Position numbers and translations under genes: made by a program. Source: Anthopleura xanthogrammica (lineage: Eukaryota > Cnidaria > Anthozoa > Actiniaria > Actiniidae). Taken from it: a DNA stretch of 64,000 nt. This document shows positions 1 through 12,221 of the stretch, one piece after another; the first letter of the stretch is position 1, and each line of letters starts with the position of its first letter. The stretch lies in NCBI GenBank assembly GCA_964019055.1, contig OZ025211.1, positions 16,289,216-16,353,215 of the forward strand, in the 5' to 3' direction. The notes beneath the pieces were generated by a model. The model was not told the DNA's origin, searched no databases, and was given only the letters and a program-made list of their open reading frames with translations.

Positions 1-351
1 AAACAATAATTAAAACAATTACTTCAAAGAACACACAAGCCCAAATGCAAAAACAAACATCCATGTTATATATCTCTTTTTTTGTCAATAACAGCTTTGT
101 GTATACATAACTTGTATATATGTATAAACCTTTAGTTTCAAGTTATTATTCCTTATATCTAATCAATATACTATATTATTTTATTAGCTGGGCTGGAGTT
201 TAATAAAGAACATTAAATAAGGTAAGTACTATTATATTGTACTTACGAGACATCATCTCCTGGGAAACAATGGGAAGTGGTAATTATGTCTTACCCATAG
301 GCAACAAATTAATGTTTGGTTTGATGCGCAATAAATTACAGGCTGATCGAT
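1..351. other. AT-rich intergenic DNA, no gene seen
   Basis: No open frame, splice-flanked coding block or recognisable repeat stands out here. It leads directly into the minisatellite that starts near 352. Confidence 0.5.
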
Positions 352-1135
352 GCATCTGTGAGGGGAAAGCATGCTCAGAGCTCTCATGCTTAACCCGGAA
401 GGTGCTTTAGGTTAATTGTGCATCTGTGAGGGAAATAGGCATAGTTATTCCATGCCTAAAGCCTGGAAGGTGCTTAGGTGTATAGCATCTGTGAGGGAAA
501 GGCATTACTGTCTAACCCGGAAGGTGCTTGGGTCTGGCATCTGTGAGGGAAGGGCATTACTGTCTAACCCGGAAGGTGCTTGGGTCTGGCATCTGTGAGG
601 GAAAGGCATTACTGTCTAACCCGGAAGGTGCTTGGGTCTGGCATCTGTGAGGGAAAGGCATTACTGTCTAACCCGGAAGGTGCTTGGGTCTGGCATCTGT
701 GAGGGAAGGGCATTACTGACTAACCTGGAAGGTGCTTAGGTGTATAGCATCTGTGAGGGAAGGGCATTACTGTCTAACCCGGAAGGTGCTTAGGTTAATT
801 GTGCATCTGTGAGGGAAATAGGCATAGTTATTCCATGCCTAAAGCCTGGAAGGTGCTTAGGTGTATAGCATCTGTGAGGGAAAGGCATTACTGTCTAACC
901 CGGAAGGTGCTTAGGTGTATAGCATCTGTGAGGGAAAGGCATTACTGTCTAACCCGGAAGGTGCTTGGGTGTATAGCATCTGTGAGGGAAGGGCATTACT
1001 GTCTAACCTGGAAGGTGCTTAGGTATATAGCATCTGTGAGGGAAAGGCATTACTGTCTAACCCGGAAGGTGCTTGCATGGGTCTGGCATTACTGTCTATG
1101 CTCAGAGCTCTAATGCTTAACCCGGAAGGTGCTTT
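352..1135. repeat. 52-66 bp minisatellite with higher-order structure
   Basis: About 13-14 tandem units each begin GCATCTGTGAGG and end near CCCGGAAGGTGCTT. Unit starts are visible at 352, 420, 485, 537, 589, 641, 693, 747, 803, 868, 922, 976 and 1030. The commonest unit is exactly 52 bp (537-745); variants of 54 bp carry a GTGTATA linker. A distinctive 65-bp unit containing AAATAGGCATAG occurs twice, at 420 and 803 (383 bp apart), so a multi-unit block was duplicated. Edge units at 352 and about 1075 share a diverged TGCTCAGAGCTCT segment. Open frames across the array are products of the repeat, not genes. Confidence 0.93.
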
Positions 1136-1945
1136 AGTTTAATTTGGAAGTGGACGAGAAAGAGAGAGAGGGAATTATTTTATATTTCATTGGTTGGGAG
1201 TATGGGTAATTGGTGCTAACATTAATTAGCATATATTACACATAAACCCAGTGACAGGAATATGATGCTCTGTACATTTTCTTTTTCATTTCAGATTGAC
1301 TCAAGACTACCTTTTCATCTACAGTTTTAGGCAAGAAGTATACGATAAAAACATACCATATATATATATATATATATATATCACATAATGTACACTAATT
1401 TGTACATTTTTGTTAGTTAACTCAAGGGTGGATCCATGTATATAGCTGAAACACATAAAAAGGGAAATTTTCTCAAGTTCAAGATTGTATATATGGATTA
1501 GATTACATGTTATATCAAATGTTTAAATAAGATTCTGTTTTGTTCTCTTTAGTAAAAGATATTAAGCTTATTTTCAAATGAAGAGGGTGTCTGTTTTGGC
1601 CATAGGCTTTCACAACTGTACATATGAAATTGTATATACTTAAAGAAAGATTATTTAATATGCGAGGAGAGATGAATATTTCCCAAAAATCTATTTTTTT
1701 CAGCCCCCTTAGAAGTTAACTTAATGTTCGAAGCCCATAAAAGGACAACCAATGGAAATTTTCGACCCCCAAATTGAGAGCCCCACTGTGTGCATGACAA
1801 TTTTTTATATCACATGTGCGAAAAACAATCTTTGGTACCCCCCACTCCAACCCTAACTTCATTCCTCCCCCCTCGGCATATTAAATGAACGTCCCCTTTA
1901 TGTAAACATTAATGAAACTCCAAATAAAAATTGTTGCTTGTTATT
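1136..1945. other. Intergenic DNA with a short (TA)n tract
   Basis: A (TA)n microsatellite lies at 1359-1381. I see no gene or terminal repeat in the remainder. Confidence 0.5.
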
Positions 1946-2365
1946 TGTTTTTGTTTATTTGTTTATTTATTTATTTATTCATTTATTTATTTATCTATTT
2001 GTTTATTTATTTATTTATCTATTTGTTTATTTATTTATTTATCTATTTGTTTATTTGTTTTTGTTTATTTGTTTATTTATTTATTTATCTATTTGTTTAT
2101 TTGTTTTTGTTTATTTGTTTATTTATTTATTTATCTATTTGTTTATTTATTTATTTATCTATTTGTTTATTTGTTTTTGTTTATTTGTTTATTTATTTAT
2201 TTATTTATTTATCTATTTGTTTATTTGTTTATTTATTTATTTATCTATTTGTTTTTTTATTTATTTATCTATTTGTTTTTTTATTTATTTGTTTGCTTAT
2301 TTCTTTATTTAACTTTTTATTTTTTATTTTTATTTTTTTGCTTGTTTATTTATTTATTTATTTTT
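1946..2365. repeat. TTTA/TTTG low-complexity array with nested periodicity
   Basis: The + strand is almost purely T with A, G and occasional C, built from TTTA, TTTG and TCTA tetramers. A longer phrase (ATCTATTTGTTTATTTG followed by TTTTTG) recurs near 2040, 2090 and 2160, giving a second-level repeat over the tetramer. The Tyr/Leu/Ile/Phe-rich open frames in all three frames are artefacts of the composition. Confidence 0.93.
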
Positions 2366-3041
2366 CAATAATATAATATAATAATTAATATAATAATTTT
2401 TTTTTTATTGTAATGAATGATAAATGTGTATGGAAAACGATATAGTACCTTGAAACACTTTTTTCGAAACAACATTCAAAGAATGAGCTCAATAATCTAA
2501 CAAAACTGTACACAATTTTGCACACATTAAATGAAAATCAGAATTGCCCAAGCGCAAACTCAGCAAACAAACTGCAATGGTTTTGCGCCATTTCTTTTTT
2601 ATAGTACCTTATTGCATGAATTGTAATCTCTAAGAATATATTTTCGTCAAAAATAAAGTACTTTTCAAATACCTTCATACCTTTCATAAAACACCCTCGA
2701 TCGTGTACCTCGATCTCCCTCGATCCCTCCATCTTCGATCGTAAGTTCCTTCCCGTAAAACACCCTCGTTCTTGTCAACGTGAGACATGTACGAAAACGA
2801 GGGACATTTCAGTAAACGTCTCACGTTCCCCAGGAAACTTGAGAGATCCTTAAAAACGAGGTACGAGCTCCGTCTATGACGATGACGATGATGATGATAA
2901 CGATGATGAGCAAATCGAAAGTGAGGATGATTTGACCATGGACCATCAAGAAACTGAAGACACCGAGGTCATACAGAATAAATATATAAGGAATGTAGGG
3001 GAGTTACGTAATATCTGTTCCTAGTACTCAATAATACACTC
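2366..3041. other. Intergenic DNA, no supported gene
   Basis: A short Asp/Glu-rich open stretch at about 2877-3024 (GAT/GAC codons) ends in a stop; it has no convincing splice context and is not called as an exon. Confidence 0.4.
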
Positions 3042-3297
3042 AATAGACCCTTTGCCAAAATGGTTATCGAAATTTTGAATTATTTAAAACGAAATGAAAT
3101 TTGATTGTTTCATATTGGTCGTGAAAATTCACAGACGTTTGTATGTGCCTGGAGGCGCGCATTTGCAGGTATATGTTATGTTTTCTTGACCAATATAACA
3201 CCTAATTTCATCAATCGTTGTACTAGAGCGTAAAGTGTTTTTTCCAATTTATATTGCATTCGAAATTATGTCCGTCATTATGACAAAAGGGTCTATT
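3042..3297. mobile_element. Small MITE with AATAGACC terminal inverted repeats
   Basis: The left end AATAGACCCTTTGCCAAAAT is mirrored by the right end, whose reverse complement starts AATAGACCCTTTTGTCATAA. The element is 256 bp and has no coding capacity. No target duplication could be fixed. The AATAGACC terminus is shared with the MITE at 59088-59334, suggesting one non-autonomous family. Confidence 0.6.
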
Positions 3298-3717
3298 AAC
3301 GTTTTTCATTCATTCTAGTTCTAATACAATTACAACTGATTACCCGTTAAATAGTTTGCAAGAAATTGTCACATGTTTAAACAAATCTTCTCCTTGTGGA
3401 CTGAAAATTACTGCATATTCAGTGAGTTTTCTTTACGTATGCACGTTCGATTGAGTTTGATGGGAAAATAGAGCGTTGAGCCAAATGTTCGATGTCGTAA
3501 TTAACTGGACCTAACTCTTGTATTGAATATTCAGGCGAGATTATATAACAGAAAATTCGCATTTCCTAAAATAAATAGGTTCGCGATATTTATTGAAATT
3601 TATATTCGAAATTATCTTTTATCATTATTATTATTATCTTTTATTATCGTTTAATCGTTTATGGCTGAAAGGTTTGAATTGTAATTTTGATAACGTTCCT
3701 AAACAGACATTCAGGAA

Positions 3718-3946
3718 CAAATTTATGTAAGTTCATGAACATAAATTTATGTAAGTTCAGGAACATAAATTTATGTAAGTTCAGGAACATAAATTTATGT
3801 AAGTTCAGGAACATAAATTTATGTAAGTTCATGAACATAAATTTATGTAAGTTCAGGAACATTAATTTATGTAAGTTCAGGAACATAAATTTATGTAAGT
3901 TCAGGAACATAAATTTATGTAAGTTCAGGAACATAAATTTATGTAA
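3718..3946. repeat. 24-bp minisatellite, about 9.5 units
   Basis: The unit AAATTTATGTAAGTTCAGGAAC plus AT repeats with only CAGGAAC/CATGAAC and one ATTAATTT variant. Because 24 is a multiple of three, both strands show spurious open frames with an octapeptide period. It lies about 35 bp from the truncated end of the DIRS-like fragment. Confidence 0.93.
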
Positions 3947-3981
3947 CACAGGTCTATTTATTTATAAATTTAAGGGCAAAT

Positions 3982-4215
3982 TTATGTGACAGTTTTAAGA
4001 AAGGTAACTTCAGTTTCTGTAAATATAATTTCTTTAGGTTTTCTTATTTGATATGGGCTTCTATTTAGCCATTCAATTTTACACCCTTCAACTATTTGCA
4101 AAATACTTCCATCTGATGAAATCGTTTTCCATTCATTTATAAAAATTTTTATCCTGCCTGCCGTAAATGAATTAGCTTGATCACATGATTTAGGCATTAT
4201 GGATTTCCCACTAAC
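3982..4215 (-). pseudogene. DIRS-like pol fragment, N-terminal edge of reverse transcriptase
   Basis: On the minus strand an open frame running from about 4329 to 3982 contains the pattern AGRIKIFINEW ... ISSDGSILQIVEG ... KEIIFTETE. This resembles the segment immediately before the reverse transcriptase core in DIRS-type retrotransposons: glycine-arginine, aromatic-x-x-x-W, then a conserved hydrophobic strand. The frame stops abruptly next to the 24-bp minisatellite and the RT catalytic core is missing. The upstream part of the frame overlaps the gag remnant in another phase, as is usual in DIRS elements. Family assignment is from memory of such proteins, not from a search. Confidence 0.5.
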
Positions 4216-5400
4216 CTTACAGTCAGTAGACCCATGATCTACTTCTCTCCTCTCCCCTCCTCTTTCTTTTTCTGAGGGTACGAGTGGTTTTTGTTGTTGT
4301 ACCACTTCTTGTTGTATCCGCCTCTCCAAGCGGTTCTCTGCCCGTTTTTTGAATACCCGGATTTCTTGTATGAATCGTGACCATAGTTTGAGGTCTTGTA
4401 GTGTTTCGGGTTGTCAAGTAGGCGATTTCCTACCCTGTTGGTAGTATTAATATCTTTAATTTTCTGTGGCAGATCATCACCGAACAGTAAGTCGGTTGCT
4501 TTTAGTTGTTCAGAACATATTTGTTAATAAGACCTATTTAGGTCTGGCTTAATAAAATCACTTCTCCTGTGATTTAAGTCACAATTAGCATGAGTAATCA
4601 AGGCAATACTGTGGAGAATGGATTTTGTAGCATCCTTATCCGTCTGGCATAGTTTGTCAGCCACGTGTGTTAAGCCAGAGATGGCTTTTAGCAGCACCGC
4701 CTGTACTTTTTGGAATTTAACGTCATTTCGTCATAACGTTATTTTCCCCCATATTTCTGGGTTGACCTTTGTGGCTACTAATTTGTCACAATTTTTGGGG
4801 CGGTTGAACTTATTGAGCTTCTCCTTTAGAAGCTCGTCTGTTAGTTTAGTTCGCGCCATTTTGTTTACGATTCCCGCCAACTGCTCTTGCACCGACGGTC
4901 CACACTTCTCCTTAAGGTCATATTCCTCCTCAAGTTCACAAAAAATATCATTATTTTTATCCTCCTCAGGCTTATCCTTATCATCTGAAGCCGGAGTTTC
5001 TTTGAATAACTCGTCAATGTCCTCTTCCACATCGTGCGAGCTGACACTCGAGTCAGATAGACTTTCGTACCTGGCACGTTTAGTGGACGAAGCCCTCAAT
5101 GGGCTTTTGCCTCTCTTGGAGGACTTTCCTTCTTTGAACATGACTGTGAGTTCACTGAAGCCAGCCTTCATGGCCTCTACGATTGACTCAACTCCTGTAC
5201 CGTTAATTCCTGACGGTCCTTCGGTACTACTTGCGAAATCGCTCGACAACGAGCCGCCATCTTGGTGTAGACTTGTATCCTCAAAGTCTGTGGCATTGGC
5301 CCTTGAGGAGTCGTTTCCCTCGCTTACTCCAGCAGATTGCTGCTTGAGTTTTTGTGAACTTTTAACACTTTTTCCCCTGTTCCCCTTTGTCTTCGTTCAT
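4216..5400 (-). pseudogene. Decayed DIRS-like gag-type ORF
   Basis: The main surviving frame is 5249-4731 (172 aa), with an acidic middle and the typical run LLKEKLNKFNRP ... NPEIWGK. The same frame continues after a TGA at about 4731 with a recognisable gag pattern (FQKVQ, then LNHRRSDFIKPDLN, then LLFGDDLPQKIKDI) and meets a second in-frame stop (TAA) in between. Upstream, a candidate ATG at 5400 is out of phase with the body, so at least one frameshift is present too. The long + strand frame across 4618-5406 is antisense shadow. Together with the fragment at 3982-4215 this is the 5' part of a dead DIRS-like element whose 3' part, including its own recombinase, is absent. Confidence 0.6.
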
Positions 5401-5777
5401 GCTTAAATTATTAAGCGAAATTGAACGTGAATAATCAGTAAATACAGACAGATTTCGAGTATTTACAACAGCAATTTGATTTCCGTCCGTTCGCTTCGCT
5501 GAGCAAGCATGCATTGAGCTGAGCTAGCAAGTTGTGCAATCTCACGTGGTCTCTCGATGACGTAATGGTGAGGTAGAATGAGTGGTTATCCTTTCGTAGT
5601 TGTCCTGTAGAAAAACCGACGGGGGGCATGTAGGAATCCTACCATTTTCGACCAATGAGGAGCTCAGTGTATATTTACGTCATTAAAGTTGTCATTAAAG
5701 AAATAGCTTTGTATCCAGTCTGTGTTATCATATTCTAGGTTTTGTATAGATAACAACACGTTTGAAAAAAAATCGCG
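5401..5777. other. Gap between the DIRS-like fragment and the recombinase gene
   Basis: This should contain the 5' end of the DIRS-like remnant (minus) and the promoter/5' UTR of the recombinase gene (plus). I cannot mark a TATA box or initiator with confidence. The frame of exon 1 remains open for a short distance upstream of its ATG. Confidence 0.35.
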
Positions 5778-6063
5778 ATGTCTTCGAAAAAAAATTATAA
5801 GGGCAGGAGCCCAAATGTCGTGCGTTTTATTGAAAGCTGTGGCAATGATGTCGACATCACGGGCTTCATTGCTCCAAATCTTGCTGCAGGCGCAAGACTT
5901 GCGGCAAAAAATAGAGCGCAAGCTCTCGATGAGAAGACAGCTTGCACTTACGAGCTGCGGCTTATTGCTCTCGAGCAATTTGCCGCTAGCAACGGAGACG
6001 ATGCCATCCTCTTTGGGGAAAACAAGAGGCCGTTCTTGGCAGCAACAATCCAAATGTACATGC
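5778..6063 (+). CDS. Recombinase gene exon 1 (N-terminus)
   Basis: ATG at 5778 opens a frame of 95 codons plus one base that ends at a consensus donor, C|GTAAGTATG, at 6064. The peptide is basic at the start and then Ala-rich helical (LAAGARLAAKNRAQAL). No known domain was recognised. Confidence 0.65.
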
Positions 6064-9000
6064 GTAAGTATGATATTATACTAACAACAAAAGATAAGTG
6101 AGGTCAATTGCGGGTTATGTTGTGTTTAATGCTATGGTCTCTGGTCCTATTGTTCTATTACACGTGTGCTGGATTCCATCTTAGAAAAGTCTTTTGTTGC
6201 ATATATGTGCCATTCCTGGCATTTGTAACTTATCATAAGTAATATCATAACTAATTTAACGTTAATGACATGTATAAAATTGATAAAACGTGTGATGCTT
6301 GGTTGATTGTTGTTTATATAAAAAGCCATCTGCCAAGTTTTAAAGCATGGCTTAAAGCAAATTTATATACGCAGATGATATTGGGGTTGGATTTTTTGTT
6401 TTTGCTGCGATATCTCATAAAATAAATATGCTTCTAAAGAAACAATTTGCCAGTTAATCTTGGTGTCCTGAATGAAACGGAACAAAATCGCCGCAAAAAA
6501 TTTAATCTAAATTTAAACTGTCCGCCGTATGCTAATAAACTAAAGGTATTATACCCGACCCAGTCTATCTCCCGCATAACCATGCATCCTCGCCTCGGCA
6601 TCCGCCATGACAGTGTGTCTTTTTTATTAGAAATGCTGAGTGAAGCAAAAGGAAAGAAATTGGGAACCTTGAGATGTAAAGGCCTCAAGCCTCCAGTAGT
6701 TAGAGGCCATGGAGCTGCCTTTCGGTATTGGTTGGACGCGTTTGGGCATTCAGGGCCGTACAGCCAAACCATTGAAACAACAGAAGATGGAAACCAAAAG
6801 GTTGTACCACACGGCAACCCAATGAATGCACCTGGTAATGTAGAATGGTATACTCAAAATTTCAAAGCTTTAACATTAAAGTTTATAAGCTTTCAAATGT
6901 ATAAAATATTTTTGGTATGCTTATTTTTAAAGCGTAAATTTTCACATTTAAGCTCCACTGGAATAGATGTGCTTAAATCTAGCACTTTCAAACTCTAATG
7001 GAAGGAGTGCAAACAGTATTGCATCCGTGAAATACAAATTACTATTAAAGTACCGGTGATTATTTAGGGGGGGGGGGGGATAAGACATTGGGGTGCTGCT
7101 TCAGAAGGGGTAAAATGGATAACTACATTTTTATCACAACAACATTTTCAATGGAAGAAAAAAAGCAGCAACATAATTTATATACAACGCATTTTACTGC
7201 AATGCTTCAATGTCGTTCAAGACTCTTCTATTGTTTCATATCGAATTGGCATAGCAACAAGGGCAAAGCAACCTTTACTGATGGTTTTTCTAAAGTGTTT
7301 TGCATTTGAACTGGTATTCAAACTTCCTAGTGCATAGGCTTCCTGTCCTGTATGTATATACGAATTATATCAGCATGGAGTCAGTTTCTTTTATTCACTG
7401 GCAGTCCTTATCCTCCATATTCACCCAATGGTGGCTTATCCAGATTGATATCTAATATTGACACCTAAGGGGGGAATTCCTAGAAATATTGATTAAAAGA
7501 GGGGTTCCCACTCACCACTTTCAGGTCTGTATGTGGGGGGGGAGGGGGTCATATCGAAATGTTTTTATTTCAAAATATTTTTCCCTCCCTCCCCTTCATA
7601 AATAATCACCAGTCCCTAAATAGCACAAAATAGTTATAATTAAACAATAGAAAACAATAGCATTTGCATAAAATAATTATAGTATTTAGTATAACTGTTT
7701 CATGGATATAATTACTGTTTGTACTAGGAGTAATAGTACTAGTAATATAATTGCAGTAATAGGACTTAAGAGAAGATATCTGTAAAAACCAGACAATCGC
7801 GGCAACGCTCAAAAAATCGATTTTGCTCATATTTGAACCATAGGTAGCCCTTAACATGAAATACATCATGGTGCTTTTTGTTTTGAAAAAGATTGAATAT
7901 TTTAGGAGAAAATCGCGAAAAACGGAATTTCGTCAAAGCGCCGCTTTGAGACGCTCGATTTTTTGTCAACTTTGGCGGCCTCGTGTGGCAAAATTAAATA
8001 CTGTAATGACTCGAAACCTTCTCAAAGTTGTTCATTATTATCTTAAGTTTAGTCCCTAGCCTTTATATGGATTTCCACCTACTTTGTAGCATTATTTAAA
8101 AAATATTTCTAAGTTATACTTTTCGCTTTCACAAAAATAGGGCAAAAACAAAAATTATTTTACTGTGTGCTACCAAAAATTATTCGATAATATTCTGTAG
8201 TCTGAAAGTTAAGATAGTAAATATATGACTGTGAAAAAATCAGCTTGGGTAAATGTATTCGAGCGAAGTTATGGAGCTCTGAACTTGCCCAAAATCGTGC
8301 AAGTCTAACGTCGGCTAAGATCAGTAAAATTGCCAAGTCGCGGTAAACAATTTGCATAAACAGTCATGCTTTTCTTATTTTATCGCAAACTGTCTTGAAA
8401 TAAAAACAAAAACAACAAAATCATGTTTTGCCTTTAAAATTGGAGGATTTTAAAAACTTTTTTGCTCTAAATCTTGTAATTTCGGTTTATAGTGAACCTC
8501 TAAGCGCTGCATAATTTATGCAAAGCACTTCGATCTTATTATGGTACTCATCATTTGAATTGAAATTATTCGTGTTTTTGCTTTCTTATTAGAATTTTTT
8601 TAGTTGCTTTTCTTTAAATCAGTTTTTCAGAAAATATTTGGAAGATTTAATAATTCATATTCGTTCAAATAAAATAGTGAAAAGCTTCACAAGTTCCAAC
8701 TCTATGCCGATATTTTTTGATCGACAAGATAAGGATGACTGGACCTAATTAACTTTGACATGTTATGTATGTTTCTAAAAAGTCCGGCAGAGCAATAACA
8801 AAATAGTTGTTCAGTCGGGCTGTTAAGATGTTAGTCTCGATGGATTTGCAATGCTCTTTTAAAGCACTTACTGGAGGGGGATGTGGTCATGATCCAAGAG
8901 ATCGCCATAAATATTCTAATGTGATTCCTTTCCTTGCATGTAAAAAGGAGATTTCTAGCCATGAGAATCTATTTCAATTTGCTGGACACGAGAATGAAAT

Positions 9001-12000
9001 AGATCTGATTTTAAGTAGAGCGGGATTGTTTACACGTCCCAAAGATATCGAAACATGGACAATTTGTCCACTTCATCGCGGGAAGCTAGGGCTTGGTTGG
9101 ACGAGGAAGTCTACACGGTGTAGAGTACCGGTTCAAATCTCTAATCATGGAAAAGGCAAAAGAACGTGGCCGAAGGGTGAAAGAGGAATTGGTAAGAGGG
9201 ATACGCAATTGATCTTGAAGAGAACCGGCGTGTTTGTTCAAGCTGGATCAGGTATATGACATTATTTTTGTTCATTCTATTAAATCAATCCAGGCTTACT
9301 TAGTCCAGTACTCTTATATTCTTATCAGGTATCTGTGTCAACTGTAGAAAACTACTAAGGGAAATGGAAAAAGAAGAAGAAAAAAATCAAGAAACTGAGG
9401 TCACTATTGAAATGACTAATTTGACACTGGTATGGACTGTAAATAAATTGGATCTTATTAAATGCGGTGTGCGCACGTGCCTCTCTCTTCATCCCTCCTA
9501 CCCCTAAGTATATGATGACGATGCAAACACAGGTATCCCAACCATTCTCCCGCCTGAGACTATTGTTATGAAACTTAAATAAAAGATAAAAGCATAAAAC
9601 ATAATATCAAAAATGAATAATAGATCCTTGCATGCTGTAGACATTCATGTTAGTAAAACATTCAGTTACTCATTGGTCATATATTCGGCATATGTTTGTT
9701 TTATGCAAATAAAGTGATAATGCATACGCGCAAAAAAATTATTTCAAAATGATCAATACTGTGTCACAAAAAAAAATCATTGCGTGTTTCTATCTTTAGG
9801 ATGAAAACGAAGACGAAGAGGTGTCATTCAGACCAGTATTTGCAAGTCCAACACTCTCTCAAATAGATGATACTGAATGCTTTAGTCGAGATACCCCAAA
9901 AAGCCTTTACGAGCCAAGTCAAGAGTCCCTTTTGTGTTCTCCTGTTGCAGAAAAATCCCCAAGAGAAAAAATGAATTCATATCTTAGGTCCAGAGATGTA
10001 AGTCCCATTCGATATACTCTCTCGATACCATGGGAAAATGCGTCAGAGCGCACTAAAAGATTCCATCTAAGAAAGGCGCAACATGTGGTTCATACCTGTC
10101 TCGAAGAAATTGCCCCAGGAGAATCAGCCAAGCTATTTAATCAGTTGGATAAGAAAAAGCTAGATGGTTCCGGCAATAACGTTGATTGTTCATTAATGGA
10201 GGCCCTGTCTGAATGTTATAATAATGCAGAACACTGGAGTTCTCGTCGCCAGATACTTTCTATAATGGCTGATAAGGTTGGGTTTAAAGATTTGCTTAGG
10301 TGGATACCAACCTTAACGAAATATCGCTATGACATTGCTAGGCATCACATATTATTGCATGGCCGAGGAGCAGCATTACCACCTGTTAATAACACTAGAA
10401 TGTGTGTGAAAGAAGAGAAATTGGAACACTTTCTTTCATTTATAACGAGTAATCACATAGTACAAGATTTGCCTTTTGGTGAAAAGACACTTAGGCTTTC
10501 ATCTGATGCACAAATCAAGATCCCCAATGTTGTTCGAACATTGATACCAGAGCAGATAATCCGAAAGTATCAAGGATACTGTAATGAAATTGGATTTGAG
10601 CCAATGAGCCGCAGTACCTTGTGGAGAGTCCTTAACGTTTGCTCAGCATCCACCCGCAAATCTCTGCAAGGTTTAGATTATTTTTCAGCGGTTGGTGCAG
10701 AAGCCTTTGACGAGCTGCAAAAGGTCATCGATAAACTAGGAGATGAATGTGGAAAGGGTCTTACTTGGGCCAAAGATATAAGTGACAGACTTAAACTTGC
10801 CAAGCGATACCTTAAATGTGATTACAAGGTAATGTAAATTTAAAGCAACTGAGGGAGTGTGCTCACTTTTTTACATATGTAATGTACCCCGCCTTTTCCA
10901 AGATTATTAAAAGGGAATCGGCTCTAAGCATTTTTAACATCTAGAGATACAAGGAACAAGTCTTCAATACTATTTTGTTTTATACTGAATACTTTTTTTG
11001 TTGTTTTTCCTCTTCGTTGATTTCAGGTCCACGTTTCAAAAAGTTCAATGGTTGCTGATCATTGTAGAACTTTTGCACTCAGTGACCCAGATGATGACGA
11101 TTTTTCTAGTGATTGTGACCATGAACACAATATGCAGTGTGACAGATGCCAACTCCTTTCTGCTGCTATGGATGAAATACAGGTAGTTCTTGCAAGCACC
11201 GAATGTTCCAAGGAAGAAAGAGAAGAACTGGAATATATCGTTTCAACTTCCATACACCGTATCAGTGCTTGGAAAGCTCATCTCCTTAGAAACGTGAACC
11301 AAGATTCCGCTAGACAAGAGATTATTGACAAGTTAGATGAACATTCTGTTCTTTTAGTATCAGACTGGGCGATGAAGTTCTTGCCGAGGAAGTACCGCGA
11401 AAGTCAACGAGACTGGTATGGAAAGAGGGGAATATCTTGGCACCTAACAGTAGCCATACGAAAGAGTGCTGATGGACAAATGCAAATGCTAACTTTCGTT
11501 CATCCCTTCCAAAGTTGCAACCAGGATAGCAGTGCAATTTTGGCTATTTTTGATGACGTACTTAAAGAGTTGAAAAGCGTCGAGCCAGATGTGAAAAGTG
11601 TGTATTTGAAAGAGGACAATGCTGGATGCTACCATTCAGCATCAACTATGCTTCTCATCCACGAAGTATCTATGAGGCATGACATCTCTCTTAAACGCAT
11701 CGATTTTTCTGATCCACAAGGTGGTAAAGGAAGCTGTGATCGTAAGGCGGCATTGATTAAGAATCATATGAAAAGGCATGTAAATCCAGGAAATGATATT
11801 GAAAGCGCCGAACAAATGAAAAGCGCAATCGAATCTTGTGGGGGAATATCAGGTATAGTAGTAGCGCTATCTGGCCCGCAACCTTCTGGGGATTTAAAAG
11901 TCAAATGGGAAGGCGTAAGCCTCATTAACAACATTGAGTACGACACCAAAGGAATCAAAGCCTGGAGGGCATACAGGATTGGACCTGGGAAGGTTTTGCC

Positions 12001-12190
12001 ATGGAGCAGTTTCAACCTGCCCCAAGAAATGCCTGAGCTGAACAAAATCACGAGTGAAAGCACAACAGCTTCATTCGTTGCAATCAAGGCAAGAAAGAGT
12101 TCCCTTGTAGGAGACAAGACAACCAAAAGAGCCGATGGGCGGAAAATTGATGCTAAAGCTGTCGATATTGCTTCTAAAGATGATGATGAA

Positions 12191-12221
<31 letters not shown>

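Noticed and set aside
1912..2376. Three overlapping + strand open frames rich in Tyr/Leu/Ile/Phe
   Set aside because: Pure consequence of the TTTA/TTTG array; open in all frames and without initiation or splice context.
2877..3024. Asp/Glu-rich open stretch
   Set aside because: Composition follows a GATGAC microsatellite; no credible acceptor or partner exon was found.
3659..3989. Repetitive open frames on both strands with an octapeptide period
   Set aside because: Generated by the 24-bp minisatellite, whose length is a multiple of three.
4618..5406. 262-codon + strand frame
   Set aside because: Antisense to the DIRS-like gag remnant, which has recognisable motifs; the + translation has none.
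7766..8357. Short minus-strand frames duplicated at 13786-14377
   Set aside because: They are identical because they lie in the terminal inverted repeats; no motif or initiation context.
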